Shown here one piece after another: positions 44,661 to 54,248 of a stretch of DNA of 64,000 nt; the first letter of the stretch is position 1; each line of letters opens with the position of its first letter. The DNA is from Hydrocarboniclastica marina. Its GTDB lineage: Bacteria > Pseudomonadota > Gammaproteobacteria > Pseudomonadales > Oleiphilaceae. The notes beneath the pieces are model-generated. The model worked only from the letters and a program-made list of their open reading frames with translations. It ran no database searches and was not told the origin of the DNA. Position numbers and translations under genes: made by a program. Location: assembly GCF_004851605.1 (NCBI RefSeq), contig NZ_CP031093.1:186001-250000 (forward strand), given 5' to 3'.

Positions 44661-46360
44661 AGCTCCGGCCCCATGGAAAAGTGGATGCGCCAGTGCTGGT
44701 CGGTCAATGCCCGGGCGATATCAAGGCGCAATGGACCTACCGGAGAAACCCAGCGGATGCCCATTCCCGCGCCGGTCTTGAGGGCGTCATTCAGTGTGTC
44801 GACCGCATTGCCATGGTCGATGAAGCTTGCGACACGCCAGTTCTCGCGAAACTCATACTGATATTCTGCGCCGCTCTCCAGCAGATAGCGGCCGCCCAGG
44901 TTGTCGCCGTCACTGTTGGTCGGGCCGAGGCTGCGGTAGCCATAGCCTCGGACGCTCTGGTCGCCGCCGGCGAAAAACCGCAAGGTCGGGGGTACATTCT
45001 CGAAATCGTTGGTTGCTACAGCGCCGACGCTGGCCCTGAGCAGAAAACGGTGATTCTCGGCGACGGTCGTGAGGCCCTTGGCTGCAAGCACGATCCGGGC
45101 GACGTCGACGGTTGAAAGAACGGCGCGGTGGCCGGCCTGACTGGCCAGCTGGAGCCGGTAACCTTCGCTGGGATCGATACTGTCGTCGCTGACCAGTTTG
45201 TCGAGGCTCAGGCCGGGTAGTAACAGCCGGCTGTGGCCGCTGTCATCGCCAATTTCGTACCGCTCATCCTGCCACTCCAGCGACACGACGCGCTGCCAGC
45301 CCCCGTTGGTGCGGTGATGCCACTCGGTGCCCAGGCTGAGCTGGCGCGTTTCCACGTCGTCGATGTCTTCCCGCTGGTAGCCTGTGGTGAAGCGCAGGCT
45401 ATCAGTCATGGGCGGATCCAGCGGGATTTCGTACCAGCCGCCCAGAGTCTGGCGCGGGCCGGATACTTCAGCTTCAGCCCCGCGCTTGTGACCGGATTCG
45501 TTGATCCAGTGCTGGGTCCAGTTGAGCAGGGCCCGCGGCCCGACATCTGTCGAGAAACCGCCGCCGACGCCCACACTGTGGCGTTTACGCTCACCCAGCT
45601 GGACCGTTACCGGGATACGACCGTTATCAGCCCGGGCCGGTGTCGCGTCAATCAGGATCTCATCGAAATAGCCGCTACCTCTGAGGTCTCGATTAAGATT
45701 GGCGATCAGATTGCTCTGGTAAGGGGTGCCGGGTTCAAACTGCACGAAGCGGTTCAGGAGGTCATCACTGAAGACGGTGTCGCCCGTAAAAGTGACGTCC
45801 CCAAGTTCGAACCTGCGGCCCGTCTGGTACACGAGCCGTACATCAGCCGCATTCGTGTTCGGGTTGACGCGCAGTACCTGCTCACTGAACTTGCCGTCGA
45901 AAAAGCCGTACACCTGTGCCCGGTCTCGAATCAGGCCCTTCAGACCTTCGTAGCGGCTGTGGTCAAGTTTCTGGCCTCGTTTGGGGATACGGTCAGGCGG
46001 TAGCTGGAACGCTGCGAAGTCGCTGCCGGGGCCTTCGATGCGTACCAGGACATCCTGAAACCGCACAGGTTCACCGGCGTCAATCTCCAACCGCAGTCGA
46101 GGTCCTTCCTCAAGTACAGTCAGGTTTATCGAGGGGTTATAGTAGCCCAGGGCCTGTAGCGCCTGCCGTGCCTGTTCACGCACATAACTTGTGGTCTGGC
46201 GTAATCCGCGCGTATTACGGCCCTCGAGATCACCGATGTGCACTTCGATGTTTTGTCTCAGCTGGTCGTTGTCTGGTTTGAGAACAAGGTCAAGTTGCGC
46301 GCGGGCCGTGGTACTCAACAGGAGCAGGGCGGCAAGACAAAGCCTGATTGTGAGTTTCAT
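44657..46360 (-). CDS. tamA: Translocation and assembly module subunit TamA
   Basis: A 567-residue outer-membrane Omp85 protein. A signal peptide (about 1-22; LLLLSTTARA-QL) is followed by POTRA domains (about 25-260) and a 16-strand barrel with the conserved Omp85 region RFFAGGDQSVRGYGYRSLGP near the lid loop. The end, RIHFSMGPEL, is like TamA. The upstream frame to 46405 lacks a ribosome site; I chose the ATG at 46360. TamA inserts and assembles a subset of outer-membrane and autotransporter proteins with TamB. Confidence 0.92.
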   Translation of the reverse strand: MKLTIRLCLAALLLLSTTARAQLDLVLKPDNDQLRQNIEVHIGDLEGRNTRGLRQTTSYVREQARQALQALGYYNPSINLTVLEEGPRLRLEIDAGEPVRFQDVLVRIEGPGSDFAAFQLPPDRIPKRGQKLDHSRYEGLKGLIRDRAQVYGFFDGKFSEQVLRVNPNTNAADVRLVYQTGRRFELGDVTFTGDTVFSDDLLNRFVQFEPGTPYQSNLIANLNRDLRGSGYFDEILIDATPARADNGRIPVTVQLGERKRHSVGVGGGFSTDVGPRALLNWTQHWINESGHKRGAEAEVSGPRQTLGGWYEIPLDPPMTDSLRFTTGYQREDIDDVETRQLSLGTEWHHRTNGGWQRVVSLEWQDERYEIGDDSGHSRLLLPGLSLDKLVSDDSIDPSEGYRLQLASQAGHRAVLSTVDVARIVLAAKGLTTVAENHRFLLRASVGAVATNDFENVPPTLRFFAGGDQSVRGYGYRSLGPTNSDGDNLGGRYLLESGAEYQYEFRENWRVASFIDHGNAVDTLNDALKTGAGMGIRWVSPVGPLRLDIARALTDQHWRIHFSMGPEL

Positions 46361-46648
46361 CCTGGAAAGAAAGACCCGTCGCGTTGGTGGTACAGAATGG
46401 CGCAAACGAAATCACGGTAGCGAACTCTGGCACGAGGGACAAGGCCAATTGCCGTGCCCCGGCCGGTTCTGGCGGCGCTTTAATTTTCAGCATGTTTTCT
46501 GTCAGCGCCGTGCGCGGCGAAGCATTTTGCGGGGCTTTCGCGCTCGGGCTTATTGCCAACACCGAATCGCTCTTTTGCGGAAATATTGTGCAACCCCTAG
46601 GCGCCGCTGGCACAGAGGTTAAACTGCTGCCAGGTCACAGGGCAAAAC

Positions 46649-47962
46649 ATGCGAATACGAACCCGCTTTTTTCTCGCTTTTCTGGTTACCGGTCTCAGCG
46701 TAGTGCTTATCACAGCCTTGCTGGCAGCGGCCGGCTTTAGCCGTGGCCTCGACCAGTACCTCGGCCAACGTCGGGTCGACCGGTTGGAAGTCCTGGCGGA
46801 ACAGTTCGGTGCCTACTATGAGATGCATAGGCGCTGGCCCGCGCAGTTCGAGCGGGTACCAGGGATCCGTTCGGGCCACTTCAAGGGCAGGGGGCTGGTG
46901 CTCCTCGACCGACAGCGCAAGCCGGTCATCGGTGAGCCCGAGCGAAACAGGCGCTATCTGAGTGTCCCCGTCATGTTCGACGGAGCCATCGTCGGGTACC
47001 TGGCCCACCCGCACTCTCAGCCCAACTTCGACCCGATCGATGAGAACTTCCGTAACCAGCAGTTCAGTTATCTGCTGCTGGCCTCGGCCCTGGCCCTGCT
47101 TATTGCGCTGCTGGTGTCGTGGTTGCTGGCTCGTCAGCTGGTGCGCCCTATCCTCAGGGTGGCCGGCTTTTCAAAGCATCTCGCGGCGGGGGACTACGAC
47201 AAGCGCCTGCCGGCAGGGCGGACGGATGAGCTCGGTGAACTGATGACGGCCATTAACCATCTGGCTGAAGCCCTTGGCCAGGCGGAGCACGCCCGGGACC
47301 GGTGGCTGGCTGATATTTCCCATGAGCTACGTACGCCGATTGCGATCCTCCAGGGGGAAATTGAGGCGCTTATAGATGGCATACGTCAGCCGGACAGTGC
47401 CCGTCTGAATTCTTTGCACCAGGAAGTAAAGCATCTGCAAAAGCTCCTGAACGATCTGCACACCCTTGCGCTGGCCGACGCGGGCACATTGCGCTATCAC
47501 TTCGAACCGACCGACCTTGCCGCCATCGCCCGCAGCCAGACTGACCTGTTCGAGCGCCCGTTTGCCTCGGCCGGCCTTCGGCTTGAAACGGACCTGCCTG
47601 CCGCCGCGATGCTTCGAGGGGATCCGGAGCGCTTGCGACAGTTGGTGGCAAACCTGTTATCCAACAGCCTTAAATACACCCGACCGGAAGGCGTAGTCAG
47701 GGTTTCGCTTTCCAAACAGGGCAAGCATTGGCGGCTGATTATTGCTGACTCCGCCCCCGGCGTGCCATTGCCCGAGCGCCGTCGCCTGTTCGAGCGGCTC
47801 TATCGCGTGGAGAGTTCCCGTAACCGCAGCGAGGGTGGTTCGGGATTGGGCCTGGCGATCTGCCAGCGCATCGTCGAAGCCCACGGTGGCGAGATTACCG
47901 CGACCGAGGCCGAGTTGGGCGGTCTCAAGATAGACATATCCCTGCCTGAGGAGCAACTATGA
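46649..47962 (+). CDS. baeS: Sensor histidine kinase (BaeS-like)
   Basis: A 437-residue inner-membrane sensor kinase. TM1 (about 8-29) and TM2 (about 141-161) bracket a periplasmic loop of about 110 residues; a HAMP domain follows, then HisKA with the phosphorylated H225 in ADISHELRTP and a catalytic domain with the N box NLLSNSLKYT and the G box GSGLGLAICQ. The BaeS-type family assignment is tentative. Its stop overlaps the response-regulator start by ATGA, so the two are cotranslated. Divergent from tamA with a gap of about 290 bases. Confidence 0.9.
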   Translation: MRIRTRFFLAFLVTGLSVVLITALLAAAGFSRGLDQYLGQRRVDRLEVLAEQFGAYYEMHRRWPAQFERVPGIRSGHFKGRGLVLLDRQRKPVIGEPERNRRYLSVPVMFDGAIVGYLAHPHSQPNFDPIDENFRNQQFSYLLLASALALLIALLVSWLLARQLVRPILRVAGFSKHLAAGDYDKRLPAGRTDELGELMTAINHLAEALGQAEHARDRWLADISHELRTPIAILQGEIEALIDGIRQPDSARLNSLHQEVKHLQKLLNDLHTLALADAGTLRYHFEPTDLAAIARSQTDLFERPFASAGLRLETDLPAAAMLRGDPERLRQLVANLLSNSLKYTRPEGVVRVSLSKQGKHWRLIIADSAPGVPLPERRRLFERLYRVESSRNRSEGGSGLGLAICQRIVEAHGGEITATEAELGGLKIDISLPEEQL

Positions 47963-48675
47963 GCGCAGCGCAAACCGGAGCCCGGGTGTTGGTGGTTGAA
48001 GACGAGGGCAAGCTGGCGCAGTTACTGACCGACTATCTCCAGGCGGCGGGCTACCAGACTGAAGTTCTTCTGGACCCGGAGGCAATCCAGGCTGCCGTTG
48101 AGGCTGGCCGTGTTGACGCGATCCTGCTTGACCTGATGCTACCCGGCACCAGCGGACTGGAAATCTGCAAGGCAATTCGGAAGCGTTCGCAGGTGCCGAT
48201 ACTCATGGTAACGGCCAAAGTCGATGAGGTTGACCGGCTGGTGGGCCTGGAGTTGGGCGCAGATGACTATATCTGCAAGCCTTTCAGCCCGCGAGAGGTA
48301 GTGGCCCGGGTCAGGGCTGTTCTCAGGCGGACGCAACCCGGCCGTACCGATGAGCTGGAGCTGGACGCCAACCGTTTCAGCCTGCGCTATAAAGGCCGGG
48401 AAGTCAGCCTGACGACGATAGAGTTCGCCTTGGTGCAGGCCCTGGCCGACCGGCCCGGACACATACTGTCCCGTGATCGCCTGATGACGCGGATGTATTC
48501 CGACCACCGTATCGTTAGCGACCGTACGATCGATAGTCACGTCAAGAAACTGCGGCAGAAACTGGCTGAAGTCTGGGACGACGTTGAGTTTATCCACTCG
48601 GTCTATGGCGCCGGCTACCGACTGGAAGTGGCTGAGATATGCGCCATGCCAACAGCCGCTCCAGATGCCACCTGA
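47959..48675 (+). CDS. baeR: OmpR-family response regulator (BaeR-like)
   Basis: A 238-residue two-domain regulator: a receiver domain with phosphoacceptor D58 (ILLDLMLPG), conserved acidic residues (EDEG) and the later lysine KPF, then a winged-helix DNA-binding domain (about 135-225; HSVYGAGYRL at the end). It should control envelope-stress genes if truly BaeR-like. It directly follows the kinase. Confidence 0.92.
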   Translation: MSAAQTGARVLVVEDEGKLAQLLTDYLQAAGYQTEVLLDPEAIQAAVEAGRVDAILLDLMLPGTSGLEICKAIRKRSQVPILMVTAKVDEVDRLVGLELGADDYICKPFSPREVVARVRAVLRRTQPGRTDELELDANRFSLRYKGREVSLTTIEFALVQALADRPGHILSRDRLMTRMYSDHRIVSDRTIDSHVKKLRQKLAEVWDDVEFIHSVYGAGYRLEVAEICAMPTAAPDAT

Positions 48676-48844
48676 GCTGACTCTGAGGCACCAGGCTGGC
48701 TGACTGGCCGTGGCGACGTCTACAATGGACACGTAGCGGCTGAGCAGGATTGTTGTAGAAGCCACCGCTATAAATTGCCATAGCAAGTACCGCTACGGAC
48801 TGTCCTGACTCTTCCCAACTTTTCTTCTTCAGCCCGAGGTCCCG

Positions 48845-49936
48845 ATGCGTTTTCGTGGTGTAGACAACTTCCGGCACGACCAACCTCAGCGGGTGGGTTT
48901 GCTGATCACTAATCTGGGCACCCCTGACGCGCCTACTCCTTCTGCGTTGCGGCGCTATCTCGGCCAGTTTCTGTCGGATCCGCGCGTGGTCGAAGCGCCG
49001 CGGCTTCTTTGGTGGTTCGTGCTTCACGGCGTCATTCTGCGCATTCGGCCCCGGCGCTCGGCCGAGGCTTACGCCAGTGTCTGGGGTGAGCGCGGCTCCC
49101 CGTTGATGTACCACACCGAAGACCAGTGTAAGGCGCTGGCAGCGCGGTTGCGTGACCAGTATGGTGAAGACCTCATTGTCGACTTTGCCATGCGCTACGG
49201 CGCCCCCTCCATTGCAGCCAGGCTGGATCGGCTCCAGCAGCAGGGCGTAACGCGCCTTGTGGTGGTGCCCCTGTACCCGCAGTACTCGGGCTCTACCAGT
49301 GCTTCGACGTTTGATGCGCTCTCCGCTGACTTCCGGCGCCGGCGCTGGCTGCCGGAGCTGCGCTTCGTCATGCAGTACCATGACTTCCCGCCCTATATTG
49401 ACGCCATGGCCACGCGCATCGAGCGGCACTGGGCCGAGCACGGACGTGCCGACAAGCTGATTTTCTCCTTTCATGGCATTCCCAAACGCTACCTGCTGGC
49501 CGGCGACCCCTACTTTTGCCAGTGTCATAAGTCTGCCCGGCTGCTGGCGGAGCGGCTGGGACTCAAAGGCGGCAGCTGGATGGTTGCGTTCCAGTCGCTG
49601 TTCGGGCGGGAGGAATGGCTAAAGCCTTATCTGGCGGAAAGACTGAAAACGTTGCCGGGCGAGGGCACCAAAGCGGTACAGATTTTTTGCCCGGGGTTCT
49701 CAGCAGACTGCCTGGAGACGATCGAGGAAGTGGGCGTGGAGAACCGCGACTATTTTCTGGAAGCGGGGGGTGAGCGTTACGAGTACATCAGTGCGCTCAA
49801 TGCCGAGCCAGCCCATATTGATGCGCTCGTGGCGCTGGTTGGAAAACAGCTACAGGGGTGGGATCTCGCGGGCAATGACCGAGCCGCGCTAGCGACGACC
49901 CGGGAGCGGGCCATGTCTCTCGGCGCCGGCAACTGA
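48845..49936 (+). CDS. hemH: Ferrochelatase
   Basis: A 363-residue enzyme that inserts ferrous iron into protoporphyrin IX, the last step of haem synthesis. Diagnostic segments are GLLITNLGTPDAPT near the N-terminus, the iron-site histidine in FSFHGIPKRYL and the acidic FCPGFSADCLETIEEV. GAGG precedes the ATG by about six bases. The C-terminus is slightly long. Nothing suggests membrane anchors; bacterial ferrochelatases are soluble or peripheral. Confidence 0.94.
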   Translation: MRFRGVDNFRHDQPQRVGLLITNLGTPDAPTPSALRRYLGQFLSDPRVVEAPRLLWWFVLHGVILRIRPRRSAEAYASVWGERGSPLMYHTEDQCKALAARLRDQYGEDLIVDFAMRYGAPSIAARLDRLQQQGVTRLVVVPLYPQYSGSTSASTFDALSADFRRRRWLPELRFVMQYHDFPPYIDAMATRIERHWAEHGRADKLIFSFHGIPKRYLLAGDPYFCQCHKSARLLAERLGLKGGSWMVAFQSLFGREEWLKPYLAERLKTLPGEGTKAVQIFCPGFSADCLETIEEVGVENRDYFLEAGGERYEYISALNAEPAHIDALVALVGKQLQGWDLAGNDRAALATTRERAMSLGAGN

Positions 49937-49975
49937 ACCGGCACTGGACCGGTATCGAGGAGCGGCGCTTAACCG

Positions 49976-50191
49976 TCACTCCTCCTGCTGGTTGTCGTCA
50001 GCTTCCGGCGATTCAATTTCATCCGGATGGTCGCGCTTGAAGCGCTCCCAGTCTTCCCAGTCATGGGGTGTACCGGAGTTGGGCCGCTGCAGGTGGCGGG
50101 CATGATCTATGGCATTTTCCCGGAGGCTGTGGTCGCGTTCCGGGTCGTCTTTGTCAAAGCCGTGTTTTTTCATGAATTCGTCGGGTCGCAT
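49976..50191 (-). CDS. Small highly charged protein of unknown function
   Basis: A 71-residue protein rich in D, E, R, K and H, with no hydrophobic segment. A good ribosome site (GGAGGTG) stands just before the ATG, which supports that it is a real gene. I recognise no domain; similar small hydrophilic proteins in this group are often annotated as hypothetical. It converges on hemH. Confidence 0.6.
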   Translation of the reverse strand: MRPDEFMKKHGFDKDDPERDHSLRENAIDHARHLQRPNSGTPHDWEDWERFKRDHPDEIESPEADDNQQEE

Positions 50192-50280
50192 GGGGCACCT
50201 CCGTCAGTGCGGATGCTATACCCATAGTGCGACCGCCGCCCGGCGACTGCAAGCATGACAGGTCGCCGGTGCCCTGCAGA

Positions 50281-51051
50281 TCACCGCTCCACGAAAGCCC
50301 GTTCAATAACGTAGTGGCCCAGCTTGCCCTGACGTGCTTCAGTGAAGCCCTGGGCGTCGAGGATCTTGGTCATGTCCTTGAGCATGCTGGGACTGCCACA
50401 GAGCATGAAACGGTCATCCTCCAGGCTGAAAGGCGGCAAGCCCAGGTCGGACATCAGCTTTCCGCTTTCCATCAGGTCGGTTAGGCGGCCCTGGTTGCGG
50501 AACTCTTCGCGGGTGACCGTCGGGTAATACAACAACTTGCCTTTGACCATTTCGCCAAAAAACTCGTTTTCGGGCAGCTCGGTTATCATGTCCTGATAGG
50601 CCAGTTCACCCACCGTGCGAACACCATGGGTTAGGATGACCTTGTCGAACCGCTCGTAAATCTCAGGATCCTTGATGATGCTGAGGAAGGGTGCGAGGCC
50701 AGTGCCTGTGCTGAGCAACCACAGGTTACGGCCAGGCAGGAGGTTGTCCTGGATCAGCGTGCCGGTAGGCTTGCGACTGACAAAAATCTCGTCGCCGACC
50801 TTGATGTTCTGCAGCTTGGAGGTCAATGGGCCGTCCTGCACCTTGATGCTGAAGAACTCCAGCTGGTCCTCGTAGTTGGCGCTGGCGATGGAGTACGCCC
50901 GCAGCAGCGGCTTGCCTTCGTCCTCAAGCCCGATCATGACGAAATGGCCGTTTTTGAACCGGAGAGCTGGATCCCGGCTGGTGGTGAAACTGAACAGGGT
51001 GTCCGTCCAGTGGTGCACACTGGTTACTTTCTCGACGTTCAGGTTAGACAT
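50281..51051 (-). CDS. fpr: Ferredoxin/flavodoxin-NADP reductase
   Basis: A 256-residue FAD enzyme. The FAD-binding motif RAYSIAS lies at about 51-57 and the NADP-binding loop GTGLAPF at about 115-121; the C-terminal YVIERAFVER matches the bacterial Fpr of the Pseudomonas/Azotobacter type, where the end differs from plant-type tyrosine. It transfers electrons between NADPH and ferredoxin or flavodoxin in oxidative-stress and Fe-S repair. Divergent finR is the expected regulator. A candidate -10 is at 51167. Confidence 0.93.
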   Translation of the reverse strand: MSNLNVEKVTSVHHWTDTLFSFTTSRDPALRFKNGHFVMIGLEDEGKPLLRAYSIASANYEDQLEFFSIKVQDGPLTSKLQNIKVGDEIFVSRKPTGTLIQDNLLPGRNLWLLSTGTGLAPFLSIIKDPEIYERFDKVILTHGVRTVGELAYQDMITELPENEFFGEMVKGKLLYYPTVTREEFRNQGRLTDLMESGKLMSDLGLPPFSLEDDRFMLCGSPSMLKDMTKILDAQGFTEARQGKLGHYVIERAFVER

Positions 51052-51166
51052 ACCTTCTGTACCTCATGGCAAATTGAAACCGAAACTTGCCTGAAGCACC
51101 GGGATTCTCGAGAGCTATCTGGAGAACGAAGGCGACTCAGGCAAAGGCCGGTAGTGAGCGGCGGCT

Positions 51167-51174
51167 ATTATAAT
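51167..51174. promoter_or_regulatory. Bidirectional TATAAT element between fpr and finR
   Basis: The eight bases ATTATAAT contain a consensus TATAAT on each strand (51167-51172 read minus; 51169-51174 read plus). The minus-strand version has no good -35 at 17 bases, which suits an activator-dependent fpr promoter about 110 bases before the start. Confidence 0.4.
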
Positions 51175-51255
51175 GCGATTTGAGCGAATTTTAACCGTTG
51201 GTTATTCTATCGGCAAAACAATTAATATTGATTGATCTTATCGGGTAAGCCGATT

Positions 51256-52134
51256 ATGAAATACAGCTTCCGGCAGTTGGAAGTCTTTCTCGCCACTGCA
51301 CATCACGAGAATATTACCCGGGCAGCAGAGAGCCTGGCCATGTCGCAGTCGGCTGCGTCGGGCGCTCTCAAGGAGCTGGAGCAACAGTTCGGCATCCGGC
51401 TGTTCGACCGGGTCGGCAAGCGACTGCAGCTGAATGAGCTGGGCCGACTTATGCGTCCACGCGCGCAGGCGTTGCTCGAACAGGGCCGGGACCTGGAAGG
51501 CGCGCTTGCCCGGCATGCGGATGTCGGGCAGTTGAAGGTCGGCGCCACGCTCAGCATCGGCAACTACCTTGCCGTCGGCATCATGGCCCGCTTTATGCGC
51601 GAACAGCCGGGTGCAAAAGTATCGCTGGAAGTGGCAAACACCGAAACCATTGCGCGCAAAGTAGCCAATTTTGAACTCGACCTGGGACTGATCGAAGGCG
51701 AAATCCAGCAACCCGACCTCGAGAGTCTGCCCTGGCGCGAAGATGAGCTCCGGGTTTTTTGCGCGCCCGAGCACCCGCTGGCGTCCCGTAAACAGCTCAG
51801 TGACAGGGACCTGCTGGAGGCAACCTGGATACTGAGAGAGCCTGGTTCGGGTACGCGGCAGACATTTGACAGAGCCCTTCATGGCCTGGTGCCGCAGCTG
51901 CATGTCCTGCTGGAGCTGCAGCATACCGAGGCCATAAAGCGTGCCGTGGAAACGGGGCTCGGCATTGGCTGTCTGTCGCAGGTGACATTACAGGACGCCA
52001 TCGCGCGCGGCAGCCTGGTTGCGCTGGAGGTTCCACACCGGGACTTCCAGCGGCGCTTTGATCTCATCCTTCATCGGCAGAAGTACCGCAGCGCAGGGAT
52101 CGAGCGCTGGCTGGCCCTGTGTCAGGAAGTCTGA
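51256..52134 (+). CDS. finR: LysR-type regulator, likely FinR
   Basis: A 292-residue LysR-family protein: an N-terminal helix-turn-helix (YSFRQLEVFLATAHHENITRAAESL, about 4-28, with the SQSAASGALKELE helix) and a substrate-binding domain. Its position back-to-back with fpr matches Pseudomonas FinR, which activates fpr in response to oxidants; this is inference from synteny. The ATG at 51256 begins just before the HTH; the frame to 51232 adds eight residues. Confidence 0.86.
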   Translation: MKYSFRQLEVFLATAHHENITRAAESLAMSQSAASGALKELEQQFGIRLFDRVGKRLQLNELGRLMRPRAQALLEQGRDLEGALARHADVGQLKVGATLSIGNYLAVGIMARFMREQPGAKVSLEVANTETIARKVANFELDLGLIEGEIQQPDLESLPWREDELRVFCAPEHPLASRKQLSDRDLLEATWILREPGSGTRQTFDRALHGLVPQLHVLLELQHTEAIKRAVETGLGIGCLSQVTLQDAIARGSLVALEVPHRDFQRRFDLILHRQKYRSAGIERWLALCQEV

Positions 52135-52150
52135 CTCCCAAAACAGGGCA

Positions 52151-54130
52151 TCAGGTCGCTGTGGACGCTGAGGTCGCCTGAGGTTGGTTCTCAGCCATAC
52201 GAAAGTGAATCTGACGCCGCTCCTGATCGACGCTTTTGAAGACTACCTGGACGCTCTGGTCGAGCTGGAATGTGAGCTTTTTACCCGTGAGCGTCAGCCG
52301 GACCGGATCGAAGCTGAACTTGCCCTCAAGGTCTTTCATCGTCACGAAGCCCTCTAGTCCGGTCTCATCAAGCCGAACCAGAAAGCCGGGGGACGTAACC
52401 TTGACGATGCGCCCGCTCTGCACCCTATCCCCGAGGGTCGGCGCGAACTGACACTTGAGCCACTGCTCTATTTCACTCACGACTCGCCGAAGCCGCATCT
52501 GATCCTGCTGGAGTTTAGCCAGATCGTCGTCGCTCAGCTGCGGCGCAGACTCTTGCTGGAGCACGTTCCTGATCAGCCGATGGACAAACAGGTCAGTGTA
52601 CTTGCGAAGTGGAGAGGTGAATGTCGTATAGGAGGCCAGGCCCATTCCCTGGTGGGGCGCGGCAGTAAAAGCCATCTCAGCACGTTCCAGCTGACGCAGG
52701 ACAATCGCCCGCAGGGCCAGCGTATCTTCGTTTGAGGTCGCATTCTGGAGGATGCGCTTGTAACCTTCTGCGGTACCCGGGTCTTCGTTCTGCAACGGCC
52801 CTTCCAAAGCCTTGAGCAGCGTTTTTACCTGCCCGACTTTCTCTTCGCGGATACCGCGATGAACGATAAACAATCCTTTATCGCCTTGGGCTTGCAGAAA
52901 ATCGGCAGCACAGCGATTGGCCGCTACCATGCATTCCTCGACAAGTTTATGGGCCGCGGTTGGCCAGACCTTGTCGATACTCCTGATCTTCCCTTTCTCG
53001 TCGAGCCGCATGCGGTAATCGGGGCGTTCTTCGGTTAAAAGGGCGTGATCATTTCGCCACTGGCGCATGGCTTGCGCCGCTTCGCCCAGCTGATACAGGC
53101 TGTTGAGCGCCTCATCGGGCAGGCTCTTCAGGCTTTCATCAAGATGAGACCCCAGGAAGCCTGCCACCGCGTCATAGCTGAGTTTGGCCCAGGACTTTAT
53201 AACGCTCTGGCTGAACGAGAACTCGCCCAGTGCGCCTTTGTCATCGACCTGAATCGTACAGATAAGTGCCAGTCGCAGGCAGCCGGGCCGAAGGGAACAG
53301 AGCTGGTTGGCCAGGACTTCCGGCAGCATGGGTCTTACACCGCCTGGCATATAGCCTGACATAACGCGCTCGCGGGCGAGCCGCTCTATAGCGCCGTCTG
53401 CCTTCAACAGGGACGCAGGGTCGGCAATGGCCACTCTGAGGCGCCAGCCGCCGTCGACCTGTTCGGCCATCAATGCGTCGTCCATATCCTGGGTACTGAT
53501 CGCATCAATGGTGACAAACGGCAGGTGGGTCAGATCTTCCCGGTCCACAGCCAGTCGGGCGATATCTTCCTCCCCCAGGGCCTCTGCTTCGGCCAGAACC
53601 GGAGCGGGCCACTCCTCTTCAAGCTCATGCTTTGCCAGGGTGTACTTGCGCTCGATACCGGGTTCCTGGGCGCTGCCCAATACCTGGGTGATCTCAACCT
53701 GGCCGTTTCCCGAACTGAACGGATGCCGCGATACCTGGGCGACGACGAAGTCACCCGGCGACGCGTTCTGGCGCGCCTTGGGCGGGACGAACAGCCACCG
53801 GTTAAGCCCCGGAAGGTCGGGCGCGACAAAGTGGCCATTGCCACGGACCTGGTACTGGCCGACAAAACGCGGAGCAGTCTTACGCAGAGCCTTTTCCAGG
53901 ATCGCGTGGGGTTTGCCCTTGTCGTCTGTCTCCAGGCTGACTTCGACCCGGTCGCCTGGCAGCACACGCTGTGCCTGCTCTTGTGGGAGATAGATTTCCC
54001 GGCCGTCGTCAAGCGTGACAAACCCGAACCGGGTGGCGCTCAGCTTGATCGTGCCGACCTGAAGGTCTTTTTGGGTCTTGATCTCGCTCTTGAGCTGACG
54101 GAGCTGCTGAAGGGCATCGGTGTTAAACAT
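52151..54130 (-). CDS. rnb: Exoribonuclease II family RNase
   Basis: A 659-residue RNB-family exoribonuclease, close in length to RNase II (about 645). N-terminal cold-shock-like OB domains are followed by the RNB catalytic core with the acidic cluster ISTQDMDDAL, then a C-terminal S1 domain (about 565-645; FLVRLDETGLEGFVTMKDLEGKF). It degrades RNA processively 3' to 5'. The shorter length argues against RNase R (about 800). Its gene may be driven by the -10 at 54198. Confidence 0.9.
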   Translation of the reverse strand: MFNTDALQQLRQLKSEIKTQKDLQVGTIKLSATRFGFVTLDDGREIYLPQEQAQRVLPGDRVEVSLETDDKGKPHAILEKALRKTAPRFVGQYQVRGNGHFVAPDLPGLNRWLFVPPKARQNASPGDFVVAQVSRHPFSSGNGQVEITQVLGSAQEPGIERKYTLAKHELEEEWPAPVLAEAEALGEEDIARLAVDREDLTHLPFVTIDAISTQDMDDALMAEQVDGGWRLRVAIADPASLLKADGAIERLARERVMSGYMPGGVRPMLPEVLANQLCSLRPGCLRLALICTIQVDDKGALGEFSFSQSVIKSWAKLSYDAVAGFLGSHLDESLKSLPDEALNSLYQLGEAAQAMRQWRNDHALLTEERPDYRMRLDEKGKIRSIDKVWPTAAHKLVEECMVAANRCAADFLQAQGDKGLFIVHRGIREEKVGQVKTLLKALEGPLQNEDPGTAEGYKRILQNATSNEDTLALRAIVLRQLERAEMAFTAAPHQGMGLASYTTFTSPLRKYTDLFVHRLIRNVLQQESAPQLSDDDLAKLQQDQMRLRRVVSEIEQWLKCQFAPTLGDRVQSGRIVKVTSPGFLVRLDETGLEGFVTMKDLEGKFSFDPVRLTLTGKKLTFQLDQSVQVVFKSVDQERRQIHFRMAENQPQATSASTAT

Positions 54131-54197
54131 GAGGTAACCTGGGGCTTGAAAAGAAAAGCAGTGTATTGATTAGCCGCCGTGGGGCCGAGTGGCGGCG

Positions 54198-54203
54198 ATT
54201 ATA
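54198..54203 (-). promoter_or_regulatory. Candidate -10 box for the RNase II gene
   Basis: ATTATA on the plus strand reads as a perfect TATAAT on the minus strand, about 70 bases before the start codon. The -35 region has no good match, so the promoter would be weak or helped by an activator. A GCACCCC/GGGGTGC hairpin (54212-54229) lies between the two genes. Confidence 0.35.
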
Positions 54204-54248
54204 CCCGATACGCACCCCGCTTGGGGTGCAGATGTCCGGACATTTTCG

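Noticed and set aside
46384-46740. A 118-codon plus-strand frame between tamA and the sensor kinase
   Set aside because: Overlaps the real kinase start, has no ribosome site and contains no recognisable domain.
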